The notes under the pieces: generated by a model
The model's database searches: none
The model's input: only the letters and a program-made list of their open reading frames with translations
What the model was told of the DNA's origin: nothing
NCBI GenBank assembly: GCA_016617855.1
Contig: JAECUM010000793.1
Coordinates: forward strand, 1-64,000
From: Megalonaias nervosa
Lineage: Eukaryota; Mollusca; Bivalvia; Unionida; Unionidae
Direction of reading: 5' to 3'
Length of the DNA: 64,000 bases
Shown: in pieces, positions 1 through 12,786 of the stretch
Position numbering within the stretch: the stretch's first letter is position 1
How the letters are laid out: each line of letters opens with the position of its first letter
Translations under genes and position numbers: made by a program

Positions 1-467
1 ATATTAACAGAATATCGTCTGCTTTCTTGGAACGAAACCAGGACAAGAGCTATAAAAACCCAAGAAAGTTTTGTGGAGTAAAGGGAATAGAGTAAACCGT
101 CTATATAATCGCTATTGTCGTACATTGAAGATGGACGCGATGGGTGAGGAAATTTCGTGGAAAGTTTCCCGAGTAAAGTATAAATATTTTTAGCTACAAA
201 AATAGTGATTCTTGTTTTAATATTTAGTAGATATGAGAATCCCTCGATACATAGTCATCCTATTTAAACTGTTACCGCGTAAAAGATGACAAATCGGCCC
301 AAACATGTGTGGATTATGTAACCGTTTGCAAATGCGAAAACAGTTATATAACTTTGTATAATTACCACTTAGCAACATTTTCTGTCAGCCGTTATCTTGC
401 CAAAAATAGCACTTTTGAGAGAGACTGATAATATTTGAATATTGGTTGGTGTATTAATGTTTGAAAA
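1..467. other. Intergenic, nothing recognised
   Basis: AT-rich sequence with no supported coding, RNA or repeat feature. Confidence 0.5.
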
Positions 468-632
468 GACAACTCAACAACTAGAGACGGAACGTGAATG
501 TTCGATATGACAACTCAACCACCTGGGATGGAACGTGAATGTTCGATATGACAACTCAGCCACCTGGGATGGAACGTGAATGTTCGATATGACAGCTCAA
601 AAACAAGTGATGGAACATGAATGTTGATATGA
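468..632. repeat. 41-bp minisatellite, 4 copies
   Basis: Units start at 468, 509, 550 and 591. The core is GGAACGTGAATGTTCGATAT, which contains the short palindrome CGTGAATGTTCG. The last copy is more diverged. Confidence 0.85.
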
Positions 633-3598
633 CGACTGAAACATATTGGTCTTAAACATCGTTAGGTGCCATTAAAACTAGATAATATGGACGTTTCATT
701 ACATTATGAGTCCTCTAATATCTCTCTCGAACTGAGAAACACGACCATTTTTCACATGCTTACGAATTAATCCGATGTTGAATGGCGACATCCTGGGTCA
801 ATCGATTTCAGTCGAAAGCTGGAACACACGATTTGATGATGTCAGCAACACCCACGCTCTCTCTTCTCATATCCGCTTAAAATAGCGGACCTACCTCTAT
901 TCATTCTTTCTGGAATCAATTTGTTCGCCACGTGCGAATGTTGCTATTATTAGATTAGTCACGAATGGAATTTGTTGAATGTATGACATCATTACTTTTG
1001 GAGCACTCCAGAAAAAGGTCGGAATTACGAGCGACTTCAGGGACTGAATTAAGAGGTGGCAGCTATTAATTCTAAACTTAATATGTGAACGTCGTTTAAA
1101 CCTAACAACTTGATTATTTTAAAGAAAAGTCAATGTCAGATACTTTTTTTTTTACAAATCATTTCCTTCCTTCCAAACTTTGTTAGATTGGAAGAATGAT
1201 GAAATTTATGAAAAACGGAGGCATTGGGGAGTTAGAAAACGTCACCGATATGATGATCCTCAGTAAACTGGTGTATAGGGAGAACCAACTATAGGGCAGA
1301 CAAAAATGATCGATCACAATATATCCGAAAAATAAGTGCAAATGTAACATAAATTGTATTAGCGTTTATATGGCACAGAATAAAATCTTCGGAAGAGACT
1401 AACAGTTATAATTAATATATTGAGAAAAGAAGATAACTAAAACATCGCTTAGCGCACAATGATTGGTAATTCAAAGAACGGAAAGTTTTAATTCATATAC
1501 AGCAATGTCAACAATTTTACATAGATGTCTTTAATTGTACTTATTGCCTATGGACTTGCTGCTACAACCCCGGAACATATACAACACGGACAGCCTGATA
1601 TAACCCTGAACATATACAGCACGGACAGCCTGAAGGATAGGGGAGCATGAATTAATTTTGAAGAGAAATTCAGGGGACTGAAATCGACAGTTGTATACAT
1701 TAGCATGAATCAGTATAATGACATTTGCAGCAAACGTCTTGCTATTAAATCCCTGAAATAAGTAACTGATTGTGAATAAATCGACATACGTAAAATTACA
1801 GAAACTTTCAGTAAATTGTTGATTTTGAATATTTCAAGTTTCTTAATGGTACAAGTGAGTTTGATATAAACGGGCTCTTTGCCAATTTTTTTAATATTAG
1901 CCCCATACTTGATGTGCACTTTATAGTCACGGATGAATGAATTCCAAATGAAGAGTATTGGTGAGGTGAGACTAGTTAATGAGTTATTGTTATCATATGA
2001 AAGCTAGTTAGAACAGTCTTTGTTAGCATCATCTCTTTAACTCCATAGTCTCCCAGGGCATGTTTGAAATCGACTAATTAATTAATCAAGTTTGTTGATG
2101 CATACGGAAATTGGCAGGTATATTTTTTTCTGTTCATGATAAAGAAAACTCATGTAAATTTTCTTGTGTGAAAAATAAAATGGCATACACAACAAATCCT
2201 TTGTTGGAATATCCGTCCCCGTTAGGACATCATCCAACATGCATTTTTACTTTCGTTGTTAACATCATCTTTGTAAATCCTGAGCTCTTCGGAAATAACA
2301 GCATATTAAGATCAACGTCTTAGTACGGGCCATTGAAATGATTGGTCAATGGCTACTGTCTGAAATGTCTTAATGTCTTATTGTATGATTAGTCAGTGGC
2401 TACTGTTTTGAGATGTCTAAACGCCTGACTGAAATGATAAGTCGAGGGCTGCCGTTTTTGAGATGTCTAAAGGCCTGACTGAAATCACAAGTCGAGGGAT
2501 GCTGTTTTGAGATCTCTAAATATTGGATTTAAACATTTGCCATTAATTACATGGGAATAAAACAATAGCTGAACGTAAGAAAAATTCCAATCTTTTCCAT
2601 AAATATATAAATGACGTGATAATTATTATGACAATGAAGGTATTAAAATTAATTTGCGGATAGTTACATACTCGAGAAAGAGAACTTTGTTTAGAAGAAA
2701 TAAAATTACGTTTCAAAAAAGCAAACAAAATGTACAGCATAATCTTACATAATTTTTCGCTGGAGCTGCAAATTTCCTCCACCGCTCTATAATCACTATT
2801 ACATGATTTATGTGTACTGGCGTAAAGAGATCTCTACGTACATTTTGGGCGTTTCCATCTTAAGGTCTGGTTTAATCATTTCAACCAAAATGGTTGCGTC
2901 ATGCAAAGCATATGAAATGTTCACGATTTAGCAAATGTGTACAAAGAAAGCTTGTATTTTCCTATCATGCTAATTTCTTCACGTTAATTCTCACACAGAT
3001 AGAAAAGTGCTAGTATACCGTTGTCTAATGACAGTAGTTTCAGTTTTGAGAAATTACTGCGAAAAAGTGACAGAACATATCCAGTGGGAATAACAAACTA
3101 CTCTATCTAAAATTAATTTGTCAAAATGTATCGCGTGTAACATCAATTTGGAACTAATGTCTGCTTCAGTGTTCCGGATAATAAGTGTCTGTTTATGAGA
3201 TTTTGTCTAAAATGCTTTTAAAAAGAACGCGTACCGCATTTATAACACTTGGTGTTTTTAATTGATATGTTACTTTATATGGACCAAGGAATTGATGGAA
3301 AGCAAATTATTGTTATTGAACATCATTGAAACATTTATCAAATCCGGTTTCATGATATATCTAATGATTAGGATGAGGACGAGGATGGTGATGATCATGA
3401 GGAGGAGGAAGATGATGGTGAGGAGGAGGAGAAGGAAGGACATTTACAACAAGAACTGTTTTGTTTTCTATATTTAAGCCATCATCCCGTACTATTAAGA
3501 CGTGAAAAAATTGATAGCGTCACTTAGGTGCCAGTAAAATGTCGAATGTAATGAATTGATGTTCAATATAACTATACTGAATAAGAGTTGTATCGATT
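633..3598. other. Intergenic, no gene recognised
   Basis: Only short non-coding-looking frames. There is a degenerate direct repeat at 2330-2520 (ATGTCTAAA...TGACTGAAAT, four rough copies) and a purine-rich GAGGA/GATGA stretch at 3370-3440. Nothing else supported. Confidence 0.5.
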
Positions 3599-4523
3599 TA
3601 CGTATCATTTTTAGATGACATCACTACATTACGTATAATTTTTAGATGACATCACTACATTACGTATCATTTTAAGATCACATACTACAGTACATATTAT
3701 TTTGATCACAACATTACGTATTATTTTTAGTTGACATCACTACATTACGTATTATTTTTAGATGACATCACTACATTACGTATTATTTTTAGATAACATC
3801 ACTACATTACGTATTATTTTTAGATGACATCACTACATTACATATTATTTTTAGATGATATCACTGCATTACATATTATTTTGATCGCTACATTACGTAT
3901 TATTTTTAGATAACATCACTACATTACGTATTATTTTTAGATGACATCACTACATTACGTATCATTTTAGATAACATGCTACATTACGTATTATTTTTAG
4001 ATAACATCACTACATTACGTATTATTTTTAGAGGACATCACTACATTACGTATTATTTTTAGAGGACATCACTACATTACATATTATTTTAGATGACATC
4101 ATTACATTACGTATCATTTTAGATGACATCACTACATTACGTATCATTTTAGATGACATCACTACATTACGTATTATTTTTAGATGACATACTACATTAC
4201 GTATTATTTTAGATGACATCATTACATTACGTATTATTTTTAGAGGACATCACTACATTACATATTATTTTTAGATGATATCACTGCATTACATATTATT
4301 TTAGATAACATCACTACATTACGTATCATTTTAGATGACATCACTATATTACGTATCATTTTAGATGACATCACTACATTACGTATTATTTTAGATGACA
4401 TCACTACATTACGTATTATTTTTAGATGACATCACTACATTACATATTATTTTTAGATTACATCACTACATTACGTATTATTTTAGATGACATCATTACA
4501 TTGCGTATTATTTTTAGAGGATA
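3599..4523. repeat. AT-rich 31-bp minisatellite, about 30 copies
   Basis: Unit core is ACATTACGTATTATTTTTAG followed by ATGACATCACT. Single-base variants (ACATATT, AGAGGAC) recur in patches, indicating turnover by unequal exchange. TGACATCA resembles a CRE/AP-1-type half-site. Frames read through it are artefacts. Confidence 0.9.
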
Positions 4524-4592
4524 TCACAATAAAGTTGGACGAAAAGTGCATTACGGCATGAAAACTACCCAAATTTGTACTATTGATGCACA

Positions 4593-4760
4593 GGAGCCGC
4601 GGTGTCTCAGTGGTTAGTGTGCCTGACTTGCGACCGAAATGGTACGGACCAACCTGGGTCAGATACCGTGGTGTGTCTTTGTGCAAGGCACAGTACTCCA
4701 ACTGCCTCAGCACTAAACAACCTACTTGTGTTGCGATACCGCAAGACACCAAAACAATTT
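4593..4760 (+). mobile_element. tRNA-derived SINE, family 4
   Basis: A-box-like TGTCTCAGTGGTTAGTGTG, a degenerate B-box-like CTGGGTCAGATACC, then GTGTCTTTGTGCAAGGCAC and TACTCCAACTGCCTCAG, a tail type common to several metazoan tRNA SINEs. It cannot be a functional tRNA: arms do not pair well and the body continues. It abuts the end of the 31-bp array. Confidence 0.55.
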
Positions 4761-4924
4761 TTTTTACCGGAATGTCCCTTTCTGAATATCAGCACTTCGT
4801 GACCCTGACATACCGTATAATATGTCATTTTCTCAGTCACCATCAAGAGGAATACCTTACAGTGTACAAAACAAAATCTCAGATAAACAACATACTTGAC
4901 GAATATTTACGGTGTTCACCATAC

Positions 4925-5040
4925 ATAGATATATAGACAGATGGGTGGATGGATGGATGGGTGGACGGACGGACGGACGGATAGATAGATATGAGAACGA
5001 ACGGACGGTGGATGGGTGGACGGATAGATGGAAAGATGCA
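4925..5040. repeat. GGAT/GGAC tetranucleotide repeat
   Basis: Interrupted (GATG/GGAC)n with GATA copies at the end. It looks basic or charged in several frames but is a simple repeat. Confidence 0.85.
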
Positions 5041-6082
5041 AAGTCCATGTACATTGTTCTCTCACAAGATATAATTATTCCGCAGCAATTATATTGTCGT
5101 TCTCTTGATCATGCAGGCATATCACTTGCATAATTTGAATTCGAAACAAAAAATATGTGTATTGTTCCATGATTAATAAAGAAGGTCATGACTTAATTTG
5201 TTGTCAGCACTTTTAAATGTTGATTAAAATCTCGATTTTCTTGTTTTGAAACAAAAAACAGAACTGATAAAGTCTTCCTAATGGAAATCATTTTGGAACA
5301 ATGGCTCCTACCGACAGCAACGGAGAAAAAGTATTCATGAACCATCTTAGGTACCTATACATCCAAATAACAACCCAAGGATCATTGGCAACATATAATA
5401 AATCCTATCAATGGTGATACCCCATATACCCCGATATTAAACTTCCAATCTTGAAAAATAGTAAAGAGCTAGTGACTAACACATGTTTGCAGATTTTTTT
5501 ATCTACTGACCCCAAAATCTATAACGAAGTGGGGGTTTTTTGTTCTTTAAATTTGATAAATTCTCCTTTGATGACAGTTTTTAAAATACTCTACTTATCA
5601 GAGTTTGAAATCTTACATACCTAATTTTTATTACAGTCGAACTAAAATGAAGTGGTTATTTGCAAAGCTTTGGCTGTTACCATAGCTACGTAAAGACTCG
5701 TGGAAAATTTCATCGAGTGTAATTTGCGCACACGTCTGAGATATATTTACATATGGTATTCGTGTTTCATCTAATACTTGAGATTTCCTGTATCATTTCC
5801 TTTACGGAACACTCGTGTGAAATGTTTACCAAGTAAACATAAGCACTCGATGTTGTTTACAATGGAAAATTGCCTTTTGTGCCTTGACACGTCCTATAAC
5901 GAGGGCATTGGTTTCCATATTGTCATGTTTTTATATTCGCACATGTCCACCCCTTCTTTTAATTTGATGAGAAGGATTACGTCCATCCTCGCTTGAGACA
6001 ACGCGGTCATTCTAATGTCATTGTAAAATTATTATTCTTGTAAACTTAATAATCTATATAAATTGTTGCCAGTATTGAAATG

Positions 6083-6083
<1 letters not shown>
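5041..6083. other. Intergenic, no gene recognised
   Basis: No supported feature. Short frames (for example around 5778-5996) lack splice or domain support. Confidence 0.45.
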
Positions 6084-6120
<37 letters not shown>

Positions 6121-6396
6121 TTTGAACGTAGTTTTGAGAATTTGAGTCATATCGCTACGATGTCTGCAGTGTAGAAGATTATTGTGATGAGACACGTGGC
6201 ATCATGTCCCACCCAGTCACATATCCTTACAGCAGGCCTACCAGTCCTAACACTAACTTCTTAATGTTGAGCGCCAAGCAAGGCAGCTGTTAGTATCATT
6301 TTTATAAGTCTTTGGTATGACTCGGCCGAGGTTAGAACCCGTGACCTCCCGTATCCGAGGCGGACGCTCCAACCACTTAGGCCACCGGAGCGGTTA
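6084..6396 (-). mobile_element. tRNA-derived SINE, family 2, copy 1
   Basis: On the minus strand: CCGGTGGCCTAAGTGGTTGG (A box), then GGTCACGGGTTC (B box), then AAGACTTATAAAAATGATAC and the body shared with copies at 45243 and 62417. The plus-strand (GT)n at 6084-6119 is its (CA)n 3' tail. Diverged but nearly full length. Confidence 0.7.
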
Positions 6397-7656
6397 CTCA
6401 AATAAGAGGATGTATATCTGATGATAGTGACGGTAGTTTAGGTATAGTTCGCGCATGCATAAATGTTTAAGGTCACCGGCCATACTCCAACATTTCTTTT
6501 TACATCAGATTTGCATTACATGATTAAAAGTAGTTATACTCGCACAAAAAGAACAAAAATAGTATCAAGTGTAAAGAAGAAATAATAATTTAATTACTCA
6601 AAATAGACGTATACAACACTGTTACTTCCCCTTAGCTACGATTTCCCACCTATAGAGGATGCCAACCAGAAATGACGTACATTTATCCCTACAAGATGAA
6701 GTACATGCTTCTTACAGTCGAAAAATAAAACATTATAAACTATGGATAGGGAACATTTAGATGAAACTACTGAAAACTAATCTGCTGTTCAGCCTTATTA
6801 CCAATATGAGTGTGTGATACACTAGATTGTATCGCTTTCAAAACTGTTCCATTTCAGTTTATTTTGAACATTCCTGTTAATACAGGTAAAAAGGAATCAA
6901 TGTTGGCTTCCCTATGTTGGCTGACATTATTAACAAAAAGAAATCGACACACTTAAAAGAATCCAAAGGAACCAAACTTGGCTTCCTTATGTTGGCTGAC
7001 TTCATAAGAAAAAATCGGCACACTTAAAAGATACCAAAGTCAGTTTCTGGGGTTGGTTTGCTTTGTAATAAAATAACCTTTGTATCTCATATCCTGTCAG
7101 TAAGTTTAAGCAAGGAGTTTATTGCTCACTGCCAGTTGTGTTTATCCATCACCCGGGCTTCTATTTGTTTGCCAGATGTAATCATAATTGATGTTTGCAG
7201 GGCAAATAGTATACACAACATTAACTTGCTTTAATCACACTTTTGTAACCCATGCTAGCAAAAAGATTATCATTTGCACTCACAATGGATGTATTTTAAA
7301 ATAATGATTTTTATTTGCGAGATACCGTCGTATAGTTAACCTGGATACAAAATACAATCTTGGTCAAACTGCAACCTGTAACTTATCATGCGTGAATGGC
7401 AGGTGCCTTCAAGCAATCAGGTGATATTTTCGTCTCTTTTGCGATTTTGTTATTTGACATAAGCGATACACACTACAGTAAGGATGCATACGCAAGCCGG
7501 CATCCACTACATATACGGAGTTCGTGGATAGATTTGTTTCTTTACTAAATTTCGCAGGATGAAAAAGAAGGAACAAATGATAACAATGCAAGGTTAGTTT
7601 CTTTCATTTTATTTTCAAATAAGTGTATGTTTATTAATTTTTCTGTACCATGCAAG
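6397..7656. other. Intergenic, no gene recognised
   Basis: AT-rich. A ~65-bp direct repeat at 6890-7040 (GGCTTCCTTATGTTGGCTGA-type) is present in two copies. Nothing coding supported. Confidence 0.45.
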
Positions 7657-7674
7657 GGCGGGGGGGGGGGGGGC
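7657..7674 (+). repeat. Poly(G) tract
   Basis: GGGCGGGGG... run of about 16-18 G in AT-rich DNA. It is capable of G-quadruplex formation and a likely sequencing-length uncertainty. Confidence 0.8.
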
Positions 7675-7732
7675 ACAAATTCAACACAAAATTATTTCCT
7701 TTCTTATTTGTATGGAATAATGGGGCAAATGT

Positions 7733-7905
7733 TATGTCAGTTGGAAAAACATCGGACTTGTAATCCAAGAGTTGTGGGTTCAATATTCAACCAGGCCAGT
7801 CTGAATCTCCCTCCATTAAGTGTCCCTGGGAAAGGCACTTAACTCCCATTTCTTGGTATGATATAGCCAGTAAAGTGTTGAAAGTATCATTTAAAAACAT
7901 CCAAC
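7733..7905 (+). mobile_element. tRNA-Lys-like SINE, family 3, copy 1
   Basis: CAGTTGGAAAAACATCGGAC then TTGTAATCCAAG, GTGGGTTCAATATTC (B box), then GTCCCTGGGAAAGGCACTTA and CTCCCATTTCTTGGTATGAT, the last two shared with the copy at 57593. The 5' end is decayed. Confidence 0.65.
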
Positions 7906-8447
7906 AACAAACCAAATATAATTAGTGTTCAAAGTATCATTTCAAAGCAGCCAACAACAAAATCAAATATAATTAATGCCTAAACGATAGTAATCATAAG
8001 TCAAGCAAAGACTTAACACTGTTGTTTTTTTTTATTTTTTTATTTTATTGATTTATGTAATATTTTGATTTGATTTATTGATTTATGTAGTATTGTTCAG
8101 TGATTTAACGAAAGTTTGCATGTTATGTACTAAGGAAATGAGAGGTGGAGTGGAGTGTTACTGTAAATCATATTGCATAGAAATTCGACCTCTCCTCCAA
8201 CGCCATACACTGTTATGAAATATTCGGTCGCATCGGACCTTTAATTTTGCACCAATAAAATGTTTTGTTGAGTTTATAAATATTTCCTAAAATACCTCAC
8301 CTCCAAAATCCGCCGTCTGTCTTTCCTGGTAAATACTGTCTATACTCCATAAGAAGGATTTATTGTTAGTGCAAATGATTTTTAATTTGCTACCAACGTC
8401 TGAATGATACTCATTATAATGTACAGAAGAAATCGCATAGATAATAT
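7906..8447. other. Intergenic, no gene recognised
   Basis: Contains two rough direct repeats of AAAGTATCATTT(A/C)AAA...CCAACAACAAA and a T-rich patch; no gene signal. Confidence 0.4.
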
Positions 8448-8580
8448 TCAAGTCACCACACTGGAGAGAGAATACAATAATATTCAAGTCTCCACACTGG
8501 AGAGTCAGTACAATAATATTGAAGTCTCCACACTGGAGAGTCAATACAATAATATTTAAGTCTCCATACTGGACGGTTAA
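8448..8580. repeat. 36-bp minisatellite, about 3.7 copies
   Basis: Unit core CAAGTCTCCACACTGGAGAG followed by TCAATACAATAATATT; CTCCACACTGGAG is a perfect palindrome around ACA/TGT-like bases. 36 is divisible by 3, so spurious frames run through it. Confidence 0.85.
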
Positions 8581-9442
8581 TATAAGAAGGATCAGATATA
8601 TTTATTATTGCAGAGATTACGTAAAGTGACGAATAGTGATAATAACGGCACGGTCTCATCCACTAAATGTTCTCAAATTTCATATAAAAAGCTGAAAGGT
8701 TTAAATATATGTGAAAAGATAGTTCTATCTTATATATAGACTACTGCAGCCCTTTTCCGTTGTAATTCTCTGTAGACTTCAGCATTTTCTTGGTTCTTTA
8801 TTTCTGTCGTGCCTAATTACATCGTTGATGAAGATCAGTAACATTCCTTTAAAAATGTTTAATTTAATTTAACTACTCTAGTCCTAATTATTTGAATAGA
8901 TCTATAGATCCCTAAAATATTTCTGAGTCACGGTAGGGTGTCATAATTTAGCGTCCAGCTTTTTTAGGGTTGAATTCCCTCATAATACATTTTTGGCTTC
9001 GCTACTGTTTGATATACTTATTAAATTTAAAGTATTGTTTAATAATGACTGCTGTTGGCATGATTATTTGACATTATTTGGAAATAACGTCAGATTTATA
9101 AGTGTGTATGTCTTTGTGATACCTTCTAAGCGATACTTTGCTAATATTACAGGGATGTGTACTTTGATCCATCTAATTATAATGATTGATTTTCACACAA
9201 AGCGTTAATATACTCGAGTTTACTTATTCTCTGTTAAATAATTAGCCGGTATTATCTACATTGTTTACCAAAGTGAATCAAATAAGTATACTCACTTTAA
9301 ACAAAGATCCCAGTACAAATACGGAATCATATGATACACTGGACATACGGCGATAAGTAAATATCTCTAATTACCCGATTTACAATATTCTGGAATTTAT
9401 TTGCAAATTATTGTGCAAGAAACCATGGATATGGTAGGGATG
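8581..9442. other. Upstream region of the Ig gene
   Basis: AT-rich with no repeat or gene; the nearest upstream regulatory DNA of the Ig gene. No recognisable binding-site cluster seen. Confidence 0.4.
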
Positions 9443-9450
9443 TATAAAAG
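9443..9450 (+). promoter_or_regulatory. TATA box of the Ig gene
   Basis: TATAAAAG lies 78 bases before the ATG at 9528. Transcription would start about 25-30 bases downstream, near 9475, giving a 5' leader of about 50 bases. A clear TATA box suggests regulated rather than housekeeping expression. The match is seen; use as a promoter is inference. Confidence 0.55.
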
Positions 9451-9527
9451 AAGAACGCCGGACATGGTCCGTCGTAAGAGAAGGTTTGTACTCAGAACAA
9501 GAGAAGTGATCCCGCAAATTCATAATT

Positions 9528-9570
9528 ATGTTGATCTTCATCCTTCTTGTGATCGCTGGATTTGTCCAAG
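9528..9570 (+). CDS. Ig gene exon 1: signal peptide
   Basis: Codes for residues 1-14 plus the first base of codon 15. The residues are almost all hydrophobic (MLIFILLVIAGFVQ). The donor is G|GTAATA, phase 1. Cleavage would fall around residues 15-20, after the exon 2 junction. Confidence 0.8.
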
Positions 9571-10497
9571 GTAATAATGCTATTTATGTTCCTTTCTTTG
9601 TTTTAACGTATTCCTGTTTTTCTCTGTCTTAATTTTGATCTCCTTTATTTCTTCTTCTTCCGAATAAATAAATAAACAAATAAAGGATAAATATTTCGTA
9701 TGGCATATGTTAGTTGTTTTCTTTCATTCATGTACTGGAATCTTATGTTTTTCAACTAAACAGATACGTAGCTTTCGTTCCTTTTCTCATTTATAAGTCT
9801 GCTTAAAACACATCACTAATGATTATAACATCTTAAGTTTTGATCTATGTAACACACTTTAAATGGCCACGACGTGACAATATTTCAACCTTTAGTGAAT
9901 AATTATTTTCCTAACTCGATATATTTTGAACTATTTTCAGTTTAATGTTAAATGTACCATAGATACATATTTTCAAAATCTGATCAGAAAGAACTTGGGC
10001 TTTCAAGAGAAACCTAGAGCAGCGTTTTAAATTTCCTGTTTGATACTTGTAATAACTATCACTGATGTTGGAAGCTTTGTCTACAAAACGTATGGCATTA
10101 TGCTATAAGATACACACGCTTCATTACCATTTAATGGTGTCTTTTTCTCATTTAACTGAAGATCTTTGTTTCCAGATTCCCATGCCGCCGCATTGGTGAC
10201 CGTAGCACCCACAAATTCATCCGCGCAGCTCGGTGCTAACGCCACGTTAGCTTGTATCGTGACAAATAAAGCGGACACAGAAAGTGTCCAGTGGAAAGTA
10301 GTATGTACTCATTACTTACAGATTTATTTAATTACTTTCTTTTTATTTATTCATTCACTTAGTGTCTTATATTTATCTTACTTAGACACGATACAACAAT
10401 TACCATGAACCCACTATAGGGGAAACTAGAATTTGATAAACCTAGTTAGCTAACATCTTATCGCTTGGTAATTTTCAGAACATGTTCTACATTTTTA

Positions 10498-10542
<45 letters not shown>

Positions 10543-11208
10543 TATTATTATTATTATTATCTTCATAAAATAACATTATTATGTATTGTGATTAGCTACA
10601 CAGATCACGTTCTCAATACTGATCCAACGTGTAAGTTTCCCTATAGTGATTTCAGCTCCGCACCACGACGTGTTGTACTCAAGTGGGACATTTATGGATC
10701 ACAGTGTGAAAGTACACAAAAAAAAAAGACCAAACAGTTATGGGCTTGTGCTGTGCTCATTATATTGTTTTATTGAGCTGTGAAATACAGATATTGTCCT
10801 TTATTTTGCGTCGACCAAAATATTTCACATTTCACATTTCAATAAAACAATTTAGTGAACTTAACGAAAGCCAATATTTGTGTATTACTGTTATTATTAT
10901 TATTATTATTATTATAGAAAACCACCGGTTCCTCGAGTTTCACGGCTCTGACTTTCAACGAGAACGTTCTGGCGTCGACGTCAAAATATGCCATAAAACA
11001 CATTTACAATCTGACAATAATAAACGTGGCAACAACGGATGACGGACTGTACAGATGCAGCGTGGGAATCTCAGACAACCTCACAAATTATGATGCCTAC
11101 TTCACCTCAGTGTGTAAGATCTTTGAACTTAACTTTATTTCTGGTTTGCTTAGTTGTTAGCCGGATTAGCGATTACTGTGTATGATCCAATAATTTCATG
11201 TTATTAAT

Positions 11209-11266
<58 letters not shown>

Positions 11267-11509
11267 TTATTGATTGATTGTTGGTAAATATGGAACATTT
11301 AACACACTACTGGCGATATCATGCTGGATAAATAGAAGCCAAGTGACTTTTGCCAAGGACACGGCGAGGCAGCCGATCCAAGCTGACCTATGCAGGTATC
11401 GAACCCGCGACTTTGACGCACCATCAGTTGAGAGTAACAGAGATATTCGAAGTAAAAATAAGGACAAGGCAGGATAACAGGGCAGAAGACGTACTTTCTA
11501 TAGCGGACA

Positions 11510-11589
<80 letters not shown>

Positions 11590-11859
11590 CATACATACAT
11601 ACATGAAGTGAATAAGTATGGCAATGATAAAATCTTTCTTTGCAACAGCTCTGCCCACAAATATGACGATTTACTGGCAGAGTAACCCGGACAGTGGAAA
11701 GACTGTCAACTTGACCTGCAAGGCAACCAACGGCCGACCTCCAGCGCGAATCACATGGATCGTCGACGGGGTGGACCTCTCTCCCAGGCAATATTATGAA
11801 GCTACCTCACTCACCTCAAGCGGTAGGTTGAAAGAATTAGCCTACTTACAGCTTCATGA

Positions 11860-11899
<40 letters not shown>

Positions 11900-12725
11900 C
11901 AAAACATGTGCAAAAACTGGTTTCAAACAAGCCCAAGTACTAAACTATGTTTTGCTGTAGCTATGTACTAATAAGATACAATAAATAAGAATAAAAGCAA
12001 CAAGGCTGTACGGCACGTCTTGGTAAGATGCATTTTGGAGTCTCAAGAGCGTCCTTCTGTGCAAACATTTAGATTCTGTACAGCAGTTACATTTTGTTGT
12101 TTTTCTTGTATTTTTTGTATAATCCACCTGTGTAGCCTTGGAGAAAGGAATCTGTAGATTCCGAAAGCGAATGGGCTGATTTTACACCGGTTTTGCGCTG
12201 TTATTTGTCAGGGGTTTTTTTTCTTTCATATATACGTTTTTTCGGACCATTACGACGTTTATCATCCAGTGCAATGTGGAAAGCGTGTCATTTACCGTGT
12301 GACTTGTAGTATATATTACTCAAACTACCAATATATTTAGTGCATTAATATACCATTGAAACGTCACAAGAAGAAATAAAAATAATTGATTGAGATATCT
12401 GAAAAGACCCAATGAACAGCAATGAATAAATAAATGAAAAGAAAGTTGGGCCGTGGACACGAGGGATAAAGAAGTAGGATGAATTTGTAAATAAATTAAT
12501 AACCGATACGTATCAAATGTTGTCGTCTTTTTCTTCGATGCGTTTATTCCCCTAGTATTAAATCTCATATACCTGACTTATTTCCAGGCTATGGCGACGC
12601 TATTAGCCGCATTCCACTCTTTATAAGCCATCAATATTACGGGAAAATAGCTATCTGCCGCGCCACGTATGACGGTTGGGACAACGCCATGGAAGTTTCC
12701 ACAGTTTTGACTTTCAGTAAGTCTA

Positions 12726-12786
<61 letters not shown>

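Noticed and set aside
3368..3440. Acidic/basic low-complexity coding-like stretch
   Set aside because: Purine-rich simple sequence; the frame has no supporting exon structure.
10465..10776. Poly-Asn/poly-Tyr frame (NNNN...YYYY)
   Set aside because: Translation of an AAT/ATT microsatellite inside Ig intron 2.
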